From: an uncultured Bacteroidota bacterium
Lineage (GTDB): Bacteria > Bacteroidota > Bacteroidia > AKYH767-A > JABDAW01
Length of the DNA stretch: 45,917 nucleotides
Assembly (NCBI GenBank): GCA_903911135.1
Contig: CAIWCG010000039.1
Location: 1 to 45,917 of the forward strand
Reading direction: 5' to 3'
Shown here: one piece after another, positions 1-7,946 of the stretch
How positions within the stretch are numbered: position 1 is the stretch's first letter
Layout of the letters: each line of letters begins with the position of its first letter
Program-made: the position numbers and the translations under genes
Notes under the pieces: model-generated
Databases searched by the model: none
What the model was told of the DNA's origin: nothing
The model's input: only the letters and a program-made list of their open reading frames with translations

Positions 1-906
1 AGAATAGAACAATGTAAGGTCATTAGGCGGTTGTGTTCCATTATTTACCCATGTACCATTATCATAGTAGGTAACGCAATTACTCCCATTTTGCCCCGTG
101 GCACCAGTTGCACCTGTAGCACCAGTCGCGCCTGTCGTTCCTTTATCTCCAGCGATATTTATGTTCCAAGAAGCATAAGTCCCTGAACTACCAGTGTTAT
201 CCACATTTATCACCATCGTAGTTCCTGAATAGGAGGTTACAACGCCTTCGACATACCTCGTTGTTACAGCCGTATTGGTAGCTCTTACCCTCGCACCAGC
301 CAAACAACTCAATCCCGATTGAGTCGTGAATGTCTTGCTCCCCGTTCCAATAGTTATTGATGTAGTAGATGTTCCGCTACATATTGCTCCGGTTGCGCCT
401 GTTGCTCCTGTTACACCTGTTGCTCCTGTTGCGCCTGTTGCTCCTGTTGCTCCTGTTGCTCCTGTTACACCTGTTGCTCCCGTTGCGCCTGTTGGTCCGG
501 TTGGTCCAGTTGGTCCAATAACACCTTTAAATGAAAACACCTTAGTTCCATTATTCCAACAAAATACACTGTCATTTGATTTTGTTACTGAATCTACCTT
601 TAAATTTATTCTGTTTGATAGGCTTGTAGTATCATAAAGGTACCCGAAATGCTTAATTCCATTCTGATAGTAAAATACGGAATCTCCTACTAACTTTATA
701 GAATCCAATTTCAGATTGAATCCAATAATATTCGGAACAGTGGTCCATCTTATCGTATCATGACCAGGTGCGCCATGAACCTGCGGGCTTTGCCCGGCAA
801 CTCCTCTTGTAGTGTCTGTAACGGGTTTCCATGGCGTTGTAATTACTGGAAATTGCCCGTAGCAAAATATCGGAACAAAAAACAGTATAAATAATAACCC
901 TTTCAT
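1..906 (-). CDS. Collagen-like fibre protein with signal peptide, 3' end cut by window
   Basis: The frame is open from an ATG at 906 to base 1, 302 codons, so the C-terminus lies outside the window. The N-terminus ([17 protein letters not shown]) reads as a Sec signal peptide ending just before QFP. After about 125 residues of unrecognised sequence comes a run of some 45 residues of Gly-X-Thr triplets (nt about 386-522), then a globular stretch and a second short Gly-X-Thr run (nt about 95-145). Such collagen-like repeats are common in phage tail fibres, where they form trimeric shafts. It is the most downstream gene of the left operon, after a LysM-type tail protein. A signal peptide on a fibre is odd, because virions assemble in the cytoplasm; a secreted or surface protein is the alternative. 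The gene reading is sure, the role less so. Confidence 0.8.
   Translation of the reverse strand, partial: MKGLLFILFFVPIFCYGQFPVITTPWKPVTDTTRGVAGQSPQVHGAPGHDTIRWTTVPNIIGFNLKLDSIKLVGDSVFYYQNGIKHFGYLYDTTSLSNRINLKVDSVTKSNDSVFCWNNGTKVFSFKGVIGPTGPTGPTGATGATGVTGATGATGATGATGATGVTGATGATGAICSGTSTTSITIGTGSKTFTTQSGLSCLAGARVRATNTAVTTRYVEGVVTSYSGTTMVINVDNTGSSGTYASWNINIAGDKGTTGATGATGATGATGQNGSNCVTYYDNGTWVNNGTQPPNDLTLFYS
386..522 (-). repeat. Collagen-like coding repeat (Gly-X-Thr)
   Basis: A 9-base periodic repeat of the type GGAGCAACA on the minus strand encodes consecutive Gly-Ala-Thr, Gly-Val-Thr and Gly-Pro-Thr triplets. Near-identical units make this stretch prone to length change by slippage or recombination. 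Confidence 0.85.
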
Positions 907-907
907 T

Positions 908-1408
908 TTATTGGTGATAAATACTGATCACTCTCCAATAGGTTCCATCATAACGAATCTTAACGCAGTCGCCTCCTTTTGCGGATGCTGGCGGCACTCC
1001 TCTCCAAGTAAAATCAGGCCAAGTGAGGGCTGTTACAACCACTGTTCCGGTACCTACTAAGCCCCCAAATAACACATCAATATCTTGATTGACCACCGGC
1101 GCCGCTGGAGCGTTAATCTTGTAAGCAGCGACTGGAGCTAACACCCCGGCTGGATTCACTGTTAATTGCCTGATTCCATTCTGCATCGTCACTACCGGCG
1201 GCGTTCCTTTTGTGCAATCATCGGATTGAGTGCTGAATGGAATTGTAACGAACGAACTCAATATCGTGATCAACTGAGCCGAGGTAACATTATAGGTGTT
1301 CCACGTAGTACCGCCATCGGTACTAACATCTATTGGAAATACGGTATTCGCATCATTTGCGATGTCCGCTGGGTTTACATTTGGTAATTGATATATCGCA
1401 CTATCCAT
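908..1408 (-). CDS. Hypothetical tail-region protein, 166 aa
   Basis: No family recognised. The protein is rich in Thr, Val and Pro and ends in a segment [20 protein letters not shown] that resembles the closing beta-strand motif (FDGxxW) of the decoration-like proteins encoded at 10791 and 11496. It overlaps the upstream LysM gene by 8 nt and is followed one base later by the collagen-like gene, so it is co-transcribed with both. A virion or fibre-associated beta-rich protein is my inference. Confidence 0.7.
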   Translation of the reverse strand: MDSAIYQLPNVNPADIANDANTVFPIDVSTDGGTTWNTYNVTSAQLITILSSFVTIPFSTQSDDCTKGTPPVVTMQNGIRQLTVNPAGVLAPVAAYKINAPAAPVVNQDIDVLFGGLVGTGTVVVTALTWPDFTWRGVPPASAKGGDCVKIRYDGTYWRVISIYHQ

Positions 1409-1781
1409 TTGAAGGTATTGGTTTTAAAATTATCGGATTTGAAAGTATATTTCCTTGAGAAACATTTGTTCGCACCCATGTCAACGATCCTTGTAAAACA
1501 TTGGCTGAAACTACTCCTATCGGTGGTTTAACCCTAACGTTTTCCGTAGGTATCTTGTAAGGTGTCGCATAAATTATTCCATTATTGGCATTGTAATTAT
1601 TCAACGCTCCATTATCTACAAGGTCGGTATCATAAGAAAACAAAATTTGGTTGCAATCCTGATCGTAGTTATCAATTCCGTTATCCGTCATCAACTTAGT
1701 CAATTGCTCCATGGTCCCGTAGGTCTGTGCGCAAACATCATATATTGACTGCCCTTGCTGTGCTCTGTAAGTCGTTATCAT
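1401..1781 (-). CDS. LysM-type tail protein, 126 aa
   Basis: Residues 1-50 read YRAQQGQSIYDVCAQTYG followed by a helix MEQLTKLMTDNGID and QILFS; this is the layout of a LysM-like fold as seen in tail protein X and related baseplate proteins (x-x-G-Q-S-I-x-D-V). Such proteins tie tube, hub and wedge together. Its neighbours are an unassigned small protein upstream and fibre-type genes downstream. The start overlaps the end of the upstream gene by 4 nt (ATGA), which fixes the start and suggests coupled translation. Confidence 0.7.
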   Translation of the reverse strand: MITTYRAQQGQSIYDVCAQTYGTMEQLTKLMTDNGIDNYDQDCNQILFSYDTDLVDNGALNNYNANNGIIYATPYKIPTENVRVKPPIGVVSANVLQGSLTWVRTNVSQGNILSNPIILKPIPSNG

Positions 1782-2083
1782 CTTGTTATCGGTGACGTGC
1801 TTATTTGTAAAATAGAATTATTAAAAGTGACAATCGGAGATCCTCTGAATCCATCCGCCGTGAATTGCAATTTAGCGTCTGCAAGTAGTCTCGAAGCCTG
1901 TGAACTATTCGTAAATGAACTCAATCCTATTCCTGTCTGAAGGCTGCTTTTCCACTCTCCTGGATAAGACTCAAGCATATCATCTAAATTCTGGGGATCG
2001 GAAAATTTGAAAACCAAATCACCTGACGAAAGATCCAAGTCCCCATCGCTTCCAATTGCTATATCGTAAAATGGCGTATTCAC
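1778..2083 (-). CDS. Probable baseplate protein, 101 aa, GTG start
   Basis: I start this gene at GTG 2083. A longer in-frame version to 2155 would run through an obvious terminator and promoter, and its extra residues are hydrophobic and unlike a real N-terminus. The protein has DLDLSSGDLVFKFSDPQNLDDMLESYPGEWKSSLQTGIGL followed by SPIVTF; this recalls gp46/gp25-type baseplate wedge proteins, which are about this size (DxxxxxGDL..., then a helix with W and G). The promoter box TAATTTTG ends five bases before the GTG, so the transcript should be leaderless or nearly so. Confidence 0.65.
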   Translation of the reverse strand: MNTPFYDIAIGSDGDLDLSSGDLVFKFSDPQNLDDMLESYPGEWKSSLQTGIGLSSFTNSSQASRLLADAKLQFTADGFRGSPIVTFNNSILQISTSPITR

Positions 2084-2088
2084 GGCGG

Positions 2089-2118
2089 CAAAATTACAAA
2101 ATAATTCTACAACAACAA
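2089..2118 (-). promoter_or_regulatory. Bacteroidota-type promoter, TAATTTTG box 5 nt before GTG
   Basis: On the minus strand TTG (2118-2116) and TAATTTTG (2096-2089) are separated by 19 bases, matching the -33 TTG / -7 TAnnTTTG promoter layout of Bacteroidota. The box is followed by CCGCC and the GTG start at 2083. The same TAATTTTGCCGCC string recurs at 14559, 18618 and 26830. Confidence 0.65.
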
Positions 2119-2144
2119 AAAAGAGCGGGTAAACCACAACCCGC
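2117..2144 (-). terminator. Rho-independent terminator after the small-gene cluster
   Basis: Minus strand: perfect 6-bp stem GCGGGT / ACCCGC with an 8-base loop, followed by TCTTTTTTG. It closes the small-gene cluster and lies directly against the next promoter; its U-tract meets the -33 box. Confidence 0.75.
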
Positions 2145-2173
2145 CCTTCCTGCAAAAACCAAGAAACTCTATA

Positions 2174-2337
2174 TCAAAATAAGGAAAATTGAATTCCCTC
2201 CGTACGATTTATTTTATCAATTATGATGGATTTGGTTGCCTCATCAATTTCGTTGCTTACACTCACCTTTTCAATCCCAACATAACTGTTTTAATACCGT
2301 TTTTAAGGAGCCCGGAACTCACGATTAATTTATTCAT
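2174..2337 (-). CDS. Very small gene with apparent frameshift (24 + 30 aa)
   Basis: An ATG at 2337 overlaps the stop of the upstream gene (ATGA) and opens a 24-aa frame ending ...MLGLKR at a TGA (2265-2263). A GTG at 2266 overlaps that stop and opens 30 more codons beginning VSVSNEIDEATKSI, ending at 2174. Read together across the A4 run at the junction they make one natural-looking 54-aa protein. Either two overlapping miniature genes or one gene with an indel. No family recognised. Confidence 0.45.
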
Positions 2338-2513
2338 GCTACTAATTGTTTATTGTTACTGATAAAGCCCTTCAACCAAGCGTGGTATTCGAGTGTTTCT
2401 ATTTCTTTGTCATAAGGATTTTTAACGGCTTTGCCGAGGACCAATGACTCGTCCCATGCGTCACTTCCTTCTTGGAAGACTGACTTTAACTCTGTTAATA
2501 ATGTTTCGCTCAT
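2334..2513 (-). CDS. Hypothetical small acidic protein, 59 aa
   Basis: ATG at 2513 to TGA at 2334, overlapping the next ATG by 4 nt. Begins MSETLLTELKSVF and includes SDAWDESLVLGKAVKNPYD. No domain recognised. Part of a tightly packed run of small genes read from a sigma-54-like promoter at 3892. Confidence 0.6.
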   Translation of the reverse strand: MSETLLTELKSVFQEGSDAWDESLVLGKAVKNPYDKEIETLEYHAWLKGFISNNKQLVA

Positions 2514-2542
2514 TTTAATTTGGTAATGTATATAGTTGCCTA

Positions 2543-2719
2543 TTATCTTGTTAATACAACTAATTTCTCAGTCTCTCTAAACACCCTGAAAACGATGTCC
2601 ATGAAAACAACCTTTCCATTTTCTAATCTTTCCATCTCCAGCGTTACCAGAGATGCCTTGCTCAACACACACTCCTTATTTGATAGGCTGTTAGCGGAAT
2701 AATACGTTACTTTTTTCAT
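2543..2719 (-). CDS. Hypothetical small protein, 58 aa
   Basis: The start at ATG 2719 (MKKVTYYSANSLS) is chosen because it lies one base after the stop of the upstream gene; an upstream in-frame alternative would overlap that gene. Contains an alternating hydrophobic segment (GKVVFMDIVFRVF) suggesting beta-strands. No family recognised. Confidence 0.6.
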   Translation of the reverse strand: MKKVTYYSANSLSNKECVLSKASLVTLEMERLENGKVVFMDIVFRVFRETEKLVVLTR

Positions 2720-2720
2720 G

Positions 2721-2912
2721 TTATCCATTATTAATGATTTCAAATATGCAGTCAAAATTCACACCCAGCAACTCACTTATTTCAGTCGCGGCTTCTTCCA
2801 AAGTATCCTCCTCAACCAAATACTTAATGGTCAAAGCCTTATCATGTTCGCTCAATTCCTGAACCTTCTTGTCAATGGTATTAACCATTTGTTGCGCTTG
2901 TCCTTTTTTCAT
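2721..2912 (-). CDS. Hypothetical small helical protein, 63 aa
   Basis: Begins MKKGQAQQMVNTIDKKVQEL and is predicted to be mostly helical and acidic, with EEDTLEEAATEISELLG in the middle. Member of the small-gene cluster; function unknown. Confidence 0.6.
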   Translation of the reverse strand: MKKGQAQQMVNTIDKKVQELSEHDKALTIKYLVEEDTLEEAATEISELLGVNFDCIFEIINNG

Positions 2913-2923
2913 GTCCTTAGTTA

Positions 2924-3136
2924 TTAATTTACATATTCATTATGCAACCACTTTTGATCGGTTGTTTCTTCTACCTTGTAATCTCTATAAGGTAATGAAT
3001 GATAAGCGCACCAGTTTGCAGTCTTGTCGGTGGCATCATCCATATCTTTCGCATTGAAAGAAAATTGGTGACCGAAAACCTTACAAATAAGTTTGAAGGT
3101 TTTTAGATTTTCTACTTTTAAATTTCTACTTTTCAT
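2924..3136 (-). CDS. Small protein of DUF1660-like appearance, 70 aa
   Basis: Contains KLICKVFGHQF early and WCAYHSLPY later; the CKxFGH start is characteristic of a family of small phage and prophage proteins with an unknown role (DUF1660-like). Cys and His spacing could bind a metal but the second CxxC is incomplete. Resemblance is by eye only. Confidence 0.55.
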   Translation of the reverse strand: MKSRNLKVENLKTFKLICKVFGHQFSFNAKDMDDATDKTANWCAYHSLPYRDYKVEETTDQKWLHNEYVN

Positions 3137-3137
3137 T

Positions 3138-3377
3138 TTATAAATTTATTGATTTCCTGATTCTATTTACATTCCCAAACAATTCCATATGCAACTCCTC
3201 AATAGTTTGTTTCTTTGTCTCACTTGTTATTATGCCGAACGACTGGAATATTGCCACCTCAATAGCTAACTTATGGCACTGCCTGAAATATCTGTACTTC
3301 TCTACTAACGTGAAGTTTCTACTATAATGGTCGTTCCACTTAAAGTTCAACCATAACATTATCATTTTACCTTTCAT
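3138..3377 (-). CDS. Hypothetical basic protein, 79 aa
   Basis: Starts MKGKMIMLWLNFKWND and is rich in aromatic and basic residues. No domain recognised. Lies one base upstream of the DUF1660-like gene, same operon. Confidence 0.55.
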   Translation of the reverse strand: MKGKMIMLWLNFKWNDHYSRNFTLVEKYRYFRQCHKLAIEVAIFQSFGIITSETKKQTIEELHMELFGNVNRIRKSINL

Positions 3378-3419
3378 GTTCTTATTTTTAATTATTTTTG
3401 TTTATTGATTTATTAAGGG

Positions 3420-3439
3420 CTGCGGCATGTCGTCCGCAG
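3420..3439 (-). other. Intergenic hairpin
   Basis: Perfect 6-bp inverted repeat CTGCGG / CCGCAG around an 8-base loop in the 71-bp gap between two small genes. It lacks a U-tract on either strand, so it is not a canonical terminator; an mRNA processing or stability element is possible. Confidence 0.4.
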
Positions 3440-3448
3440 ACCGATTGG

Positions 3449-3670
3449 TTAATTGTTAAATTTATTTCGTTTTAAATTATCTCGCCTCATTTTTAATTTA
3501 TCCCAAACATTAAGAAGATTCTCAATTTTGGCTTCTTCACCGTTAGGATTTTGCCCGTTGTTGGTCGCCTTGTTATAGGCTGCATTGATAGTTTCAATCT
3601 CAATCATTTGTTTAGTGATTGATTCAAGTCGGTTTTCTTTTGCCTCTGTGGCTGCATCTTGATTTTTCAT
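3449..3670 (-). CDS. Hypothetical coiled-coil small protein, 73 aa
   Basis: Charged helical protein (MKNQDAATEAKENRLESITK...) ending in KMRRDNLKRNKFNN. Heptad-like pattern suggests a short coiled coil. No family recognised. Confidence 0.6.
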   Translation of the reverse strand: MKNQDAATEAKENRLESITKQMIEIETINAAYNKATNNGQNPNGEEAKIENLLNVWDKLKMRRDNLKRNKFNN

Positions 3671-3701
3671 TTTCTTTTTTTAAATTGTTAATATTTATTG
3701 A

Positions 3702-3857
3702 TTAAAATATGTTTACTTTAAAATCTAATTGCTCTTTAAAACGCCATTCTAAATGACCATCTTCAAATTGAATCTGGCAAGATACGCCATAACTAATTAC
3801 TTTTACATAAACCCCTGTTGAGGTCTTTGCTACTTTTGGAGTTGTTAAATTTTTCAT
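3702..3857 (-). CDS. Hypothetical small beta-rich protein, 51 aa
   Basis: ATG at 3857 (MKNLTTPKVAKTSTGVYVKV) to TAA at 3702. Alternating hydrophobic residues suggest a small beta-barrel. It is the first gene after the sigma-54-like element at 3892-3909 and therefore heads the small-gene cluster. Confidence 0.6.
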   Translation of the reverse strand: MKNLTTPKVAKTSTGVYVKVISYGVSCQIQFEDGHLEWRFKEQLDFKVNIF

Positions 3858-3891
3858 TGTTTTATTATTTAGTTATTATACTTAGATACAT

Positions 3892-3909
3892 ATCAAATAT
3901 CGTGCCAAA
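3892..3909 (-). promoter_or_regulatory. Sigma-54-like element TTTGGCACGATATTTGAT
   Basis: Minus-strand TTTGGCACGATATTTGAT matches the -24/-12 layout (TGGCAC-N5-TTGC, here TTGA). It lies 35 bases before the ATG at 3857. One of seven minus-strand copies in the window. Confidence 0.6.
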
Positions 3910-3933
3910 GTCATTTTAAGTATAAAAATGCTA

Positions 3934-3950
3934 TTGGCATAATTTTTGTG
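3934..3950 (+). promoter_or_regulatory. Plus-strand sigma-54-like element
   Basis: TTGGCATAATTTTTGTG keeps the GGCA-N5-TTTG spacing of the minus-strand family but points right, against the genes on that side. Any transcript would be antisense to the baseplate spike gene. Confidence 0.35.
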
Positions 3951-3976
3951 GAGCCCATTTCACCTCTCAAAACTTA

Positions 3977-3993
3977 ATGGCATGATTTTTGAT
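3977..3993 (+). promoter_or_regulatory. Plus-strand sigma-54-like element
   Basis: ATGGCATGATTTTTGAT matches the minus-strand family at every conserved position (GGCA-N5-TTTGAT), 43 bp after the previous copy and in the same direction. Confidence 0.4.
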
Positions 3994-4061
3994 TAGGCAC
4001 GAAAGCCGCCCATTTCTGAACGGCTCTCGTAATCATAAAAACAAATAGCACCGCAAATATA

Positions 4062-4610
4062 TCAATTATCTCCGTGAGTGATTAAAGGATTTTCTATATC
4101 CGACTCTTGCGTAATCGGAATCGTATCAGCCCCAAAGCCAGCAAAGTCTCCAGCAATTCCATAAGTTGTGCAGCCCGGAGCCATCTGTATGGCTATCTGC
4201 TTCCAGCTATTCATCGCATTCTCCAAAGCATTCAGCCTCTGTGTCAGTTCAACCACTTTAACAAGCCCTTTAAAACTACCATCATTAAACTGAATCCGCC
4301 CCTGCGACCAAAAATACATATTATCTATGGAGCTAAAAAAAGCCACAAAAGGCTCCTGTTTGTCGGACCATAAGACTACCACCGTACTTCCAACCGTCGG
4401 CTGGTATAAAACACCGTCGTCAATATCAGCCATAAGGCTCACTCCTGGAATCGTCGTCTCTCCTATGTCAGTAATAGAAATAACATCGCAAGTCAACGCA
4501 TCCATATCAACACTTTCCACGGTTCCATAAATTACCCTTGGAGTATCTATGTTATCTGGATTGACTATTCTTCTGATAGCGTCCTGTATTGCTCTTTTAT
4601 GTTTACTCAT
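4062..4610 (-). CDS. Baseplate spike / gp45-like assembly protein, 182 aa
   Basis: The first 100 residues form the OB-like pattern of gpV/gp45 spike proteins: YGTVESVDMDALTCDVISI, then TTIPGVSLMA, then GSTVVVLWSDKQEPFVAFFS. The C-terminal part has the QGRIQFNDGSFKGLVKV stretch usual in Mu gp45-like proteins, then a helix. This class forms the trimeric central spike that pierces the host envelope. It overlaps the hub gene by one base (TAATG), in keeping with hub and spike being made together. Confidence 0.75.
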   Translation of the reverse strand: MSKHKRAIQDAIRRIVNPDNIDTPRVIYGTVESVDMDALTCDVISITDIGETTIPGVSLMADIDDGVLYQPTVGSTVVVLWSDKQEPFVAFFSSIDNMYFWSQGRIQFNDGSFKGLVKVVELTQRLNALENAMNSWKQIAIQMAPGCTTYGIAGDFAGFGADTIPITQESDIENPLITHGDN

Positions 4611-5869
4611 TAGTAACAGCCGTTGGCGTAATAATCATCCAAAATATTTGAAGTCGTTCCGTCGGGATTCGTGAAGGTGGTATCGGCTCGTAAATCTAAC
4701 TCCACTTCCTGTTTATAACCCGACATATTAAAAATTCTCTCCACGCTTTTCACAAAATATAACCCATTTCTCTCTGGCAAATATCTGTCTATTATTTGAA
4801 CAATGTCGCCATGATTTACCAACGCTCCTCCAGTCTCCGGATTCCAGTCTCCGAAGGTTGGAAAAGAACCTCTAAAGCCTTCGTATTGGTACCTTGGCAG
4901 TCGAGCCTTGCCCATCTTAATCAAATTCTCCACCGTGCCGACATTCCAGAAGTAAGCCGTCCTTATCTCGCCATCAGGTTCACCTACTACCGCCTCGAGC
5001 CTTTTCTTTTGTGTTTTCTGAACCCCTAAGTTCGTGATTCCTGTTATCTTTTGTTTCTCGAAGCTAAAACACTTTAAACTTATTCTCACGTCATCCGACC
5101 TTGTAAAAACCAATTTATCACCGTTGTCTATAATGTTCGCATCTTGGCTTGTCAATTTAAACACCGGAGTTGCGGCAGGCGTAAAAGCCGAATAATAAGC
5201 AAAAGGACTCGCGAATAATTTATCCCCCCGAAAAAAACTCTCTATAAAATAATCCTTTCTTAACCGTTCAAGAATCTGGCAAAAGGTCTCATTCATCGTC
5301 CTGAAGTTTCCTATGTTCGTTGAAACTCCAGGGGCTGCCTTATAACTCAATTGTGGAGCATAAGTCGTTATCAGTGATTGAACCATACTCTCCACAGTAC
5401 CGGTAAAAACTTGATTCTTCACCTTTGCCTGTTTCAATAGGTACATGTTATCCTCGCACTCAATCTCCAACGGCATCTTCGGATTGATCCTCGCAACAAA
5501 CCCTTCAAAAATAACTTTCATATCATCATTAGGATTTGGAGAACTCCAGTACCCAGCACTAACTTTTACCTTATCCCCCCTCAAAAAAAATGGTGAAGCA
5601 AAATTTGAAGCGGTGCCGGCATACATATTTCTCTGTGGAAGCCCGTTATCTCCCACCTGACTCTGTCCTGACAAATCATAAAGCCCTCCAAATTCGTCCT
5701 GAATATAAATCTTCTTAGGAAATATCAGCTTACAGGTATCACTTAAATTCTTCCAGCTTGAATGAATCTTACACTCATGGACAAAATTCAATGTGAACGT
5801 ATCCTTTCTCTCCGGGTACTTCTCTGTCGGCACCTGTGTAAATACTATAGATATTCTTGGCCGTAGCAT
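4610..5869 (-). CDS. Baseplate hub protein (gpD/gp44-like), 419 aa
   Basis: Size and order (tape measure, tail protein, hub, spike) fit the Mu gp44 / P2 gpD hub. Visible features: an N-terminal beta-domain with FTLNFVHECKIHSSWKNLSD, a middle FEGFVARINPKMPLEIECEDNMY (barrel ending in the ECEDxMxxL pattern of hub proteins), then FCQILERLRKDYFIESFFRGDKLF, and a C-terminal YFVKSVERIFNMSGYKQEVELDL beta-domain. The hub joins the tube to the spike. Confidence 0.7.
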   Translation of the reverse strand: MLRPRISIVFTQVPTEKYPERKDTFTLNFVHECKIHSSWKNLSDTCKLIFPKKIYIQDEFGGLYDLSGQSQVGDNGLPQRNMYAGTASNFASPFFLRGDKVKVSAGYWSSPNPNDDMKVIFEGFVARINPKMPLEIECEDNMYLLKQAKVKNQVFTGTVESMVQSLITTYAPQLSYKAAPGVSTNIGNFRTMNETFCQILERLRKDYFIESFFRGDKLFASPFAYYSAFTPAATPVFKLTSQDANIIDNGDKLVFTRSDDVRISLKCFSFEKQKITGITNLGVQKTQKKRLEAVVGEPDGEIRTAYFWNVGTVENLIKMGKARLPRYQYEGFRGSFPTFGDWNPETGGALVNHGDIVQIIDRYLPERNGLYFVKSVERIFNMSGYKQEVELDLRADTTFTNPDGTTSNILDDYYANGCY

Positions 5870-6384
5870 TATGAATTTGGTGTTCCAAGTTGAATAATCA
5901 AAGGATAGTCGGAGTCTGCCTCTATGTGAAATACCTGTTGCGAATAACCGCCTCTTTCCTGTGGTGCCCGTGCTCTGTCAATAACTAAATAATAAATTCC
6001 GAACTTCAACAAATGGTTTGAATTTACTTTCAATGAAACCGGCGCACTCAAAATCTCCATCAACTGATCAACCTTTTCTAAAGGATAAACTCCATTCTGG
6101 TTACTCAAGACATCAATATCTATAGTGATCTTGTAATCGTCCATTCCGATATATTCTTTAACAGTACCGTTTCTTCCGGTGATCTTCGTTTTGGCAATGT
6201 TTTTTCTTAAATCCACCTGCATCAAAACGGTGTCGAACACCAAAGTAGGATAAGTTATTTGCTTGCCGTTTTCATCGTAGTAGGAACCACCCTGAAATTC
6301 AAGGTTAGAAAATAGCTGGTGAGTAAGGTCGGGGAATCCTCCTGAAGTATTTTGCTTAGGTAGTCTATTTTTGTAGTCAGTCAT
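5869..6384 (-). CDS. Tail protein of DUF6046-like type, 171 aa
   Basis: Between tape measure and hub, where phages keep a LysM-less or LysM-bearing tube-initiator protein. It contains YPTLVFDTVLMQVDLRKNI, then KTKITGRNGTVKEYIG and DYKITIDIDVLS, patterns typical of the Bacteroidota phage family DUF6046. A role in tail tube initiation is inferred from position. Confidence 0.6.
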   Translation of the reverse strand: MTDYKNRLPKQNTSGGFPDLTHQLFSNLEFQGGSYYDENGKQITYPTLVFDTVLMQVDLRKNIAKTKITGRNGTVKEYIGMDDYKITIDIDVLSNQNGVYPLEKVDQLMEILSAPVSLKVNSNHLLKFGIYYLVIDRARAPQERGGYSQQVFHIEADSDYPLIIQLGTPNS

Positions 6385-7946
6385 TATACATGTGCTCCTA
6401 ACATTCTCTCCGGGGCTTCGAATAGCCCAAGTAACATTCTCGCAATTTTATCTTCCATCTCCTCGAGTCCTTCATCCAAACCAGCAACCGACAAACTCTT
6501 AATTCCATTCATCTCCGTAATATTGATAGTGATATTCGTTAGCTTTTCTTTGACAAGGGATTCGGGCTGAAAGGATGGATTTTCGCCACCAACTCCAATG
6601 CCTGATCCGTAGTCGCTTAGCGAACCTTCTCCTTTACCAAATGCTTTTACGGCATCCAACTGAGATTTTGCTGCAATTAAATTTTGATTGTTTATCGAAC
6701 TTTTATCCTTATTATAATCAGCTATTGCATTCATGTAATTTTTTGTAACCCCAGCCATCTTATGCGCATAAACAAAAGCCCTTGCAGATTCCTCACTCAT
6801 ACCTTTTTGCTTCATCATCTCTTCCGTTTGAGATTTTAAAACCTTTAATTCAGTTTGGTATGGCTGTGTTTGATTTGCGGCTGTCAGAGCTTCTGAGGCA
6901 TGGACGGCATCCCATATCTTTAGGGCAATAAGCCCTATTGCAGTAGCAACTAAAACATAAGGATTTGCCTCCAGAGCAGCGTTAAGAACCAATTGCGCTT
7001 CCCTCCATGCGAGCGTAGCTATTTTAATAGCTCCTATTATAATGATTAACTCTTTTATGTTGCTCCAATGCGCTTTCACGAATTCCCCTAGCTGAATTAA
7101 AAAATGGCCTACTGCCTTTATTTCTTCTTTCCAACTTTCCATATAAGGAATAACGGTAGTCTTTATGTATTCAATCATTTTTTCAACATAAGGCAAAAGT
7201 TTTCCAATACCTCGCATAATCAACTCCCCAATTTCAATCTTCACCTCTTCGAACTTTTTCTTCATCATAGTAAGTGGTCCTGTTCCAACTTTTGTCGCTG
7301 CCTCTGCCGAGCCTCCAAATTCCGTTTGAAGTTCTTTAAGTATCATTTTTTGCGCATCAATAGTATGATTAGAGGCTACTAAAGCCTTAATCATATTCAT
7401 CTGACTTTCCGTGAAACTTACACCCACTCTTCTCAATGCTGTTATCCCTCGTATCGGATCGTTTAAAGCCTTCCCAAGTTGAACTGTCGCACCCTGCAAA
7501 TCGCCTCCCATCTTTTGCGCCAAGTCAAGAATAGCCGGTTGAGCTTCTCTCGCAATAACTCCTTTGACTTGGGTGAAGGTAGCAAGAATTCCCTGCATGT
7601 GGGTAATGTCAGTTTTCTCGAATAAAGACTTATTGCTTAATCCTTCTGCTTGTTCATTTAATTGGTTCATAGACAAACCTATTGCCCCATGCGTAGATTT
7701 TAGTGAGGTTTCTAACTGTACTGCCGCTTGGGCATGTTTATTATAAGCCTCAACCGCCGAACTTCCAAACTCAAAACCTTTCTCAATAGCAAAGAATCCT
7801 GCGAGTGCAGCCCCTAACTTCTTGACAAGTCCTTCCCCGTGCTCCATCTGCTGATTCATCTTCTCCGTATGACCGGAAATATTTTTCAGCGTCCCGGAGA
7901 ACTCATCCTTTAGCTTGATTAAAAACTGAACCGTAGTATTATCCAT
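6384..7946 (-). CDS. Tail tape measure protein, 520 aa
   Basis: Helical N-terminal domain (MDNTTVQFLIKLKDEFSG... HTEKMNQQ), then the TP901-type core with ALNDPIRGITALRRVGVSFTESQ and KVGTGPLTMMKKKFEEVKIEIGE. A hydrophobic segment lies at about 298-345 (IKELIIIIGAIKIATLAW and YVLVATAIGLIALKIW), as usual for proteins that help DNA cross the membrane. At 520 residues it is short, predicting a tail of roughly 75-80 nm. It lies directly downstream of the frameshifted chaperone pair, the standard order. Confidence 0.9.
   Translation of the reverse strand: MDNTTVQFLIKLKDEFSGTLKNISGHTEKMNQQMEHGEGLVKKLGAALAGFFAIEKGFEFGSSAVEAYNKHAQAAVQLETSLKSTHGAIGLSMNQLNEQAEGLSNKSLFEKTDITHMQGILATFTQVKGVIAREAQPAILDLAQKMGGDLQGATVQLGKALNDPIRGITALRRVGVSFTESQMNMIKALVASNHTIDAQKMILKELQTEFGGSAEAATKVGTGPLTMMKKKFEEVKIEIGELIMRGIGKLLPYVEKMIEYIKTTVIPYMESWKEEIKAVGHFLIQLGEFVKAHWSNIKELIIIIGAIKIATLAWREAQLVLNAALEANPYVLVATAIGLIALKIWDAVHASEALTAANQTQPYQTELKVLKSQTEEMMKQKGMSEESARAFVYAHKMAGVTKNYMNAIADYNKDKSSINNQNLIAAKSQLDAVKAFGKGEGSLSDYGSGIGVGGENPSFQPESLVKEKLTNITINITEMNGIKSLSVAGLDEGLEEMEDKIARMLLGLFEAPERMLGAHV

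Larger units (their letters stand above)
3907..4061. other. 155-bp intergenic region with opposing promoter-like sites and a hairpin
   Basis: No convincing gene. It holds two plus-strand copies of the sigma-54-like motif (3936, 3979), a hairpin at 4001-4028 (GAAAGCCG / CGGCTCTC, 12-base loop, no U-tract) and a minus-strand TATATTTG box at 4054-4061. The arrangement suggests a regulatory node or a small RNA rather than simple spacer. Confidence 0.5.

Noticed and set aside
326-637. Plus-strand open frame rich in Ala-Pro-Val repeats
   Set aside because: It is the reverse complement of the Gly-X-Thr collagen-like repeat of the minus-strand fibre gene; the minus frame has a start, signal peptide and operon context.
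1778-2155. Longer version of the basepl. wedge-like gene starting at 2155
   Set aside because: The extra part crosses a clear terminator and promoter; the GTG at 2083 right after the TAATTTTG box is the better start.
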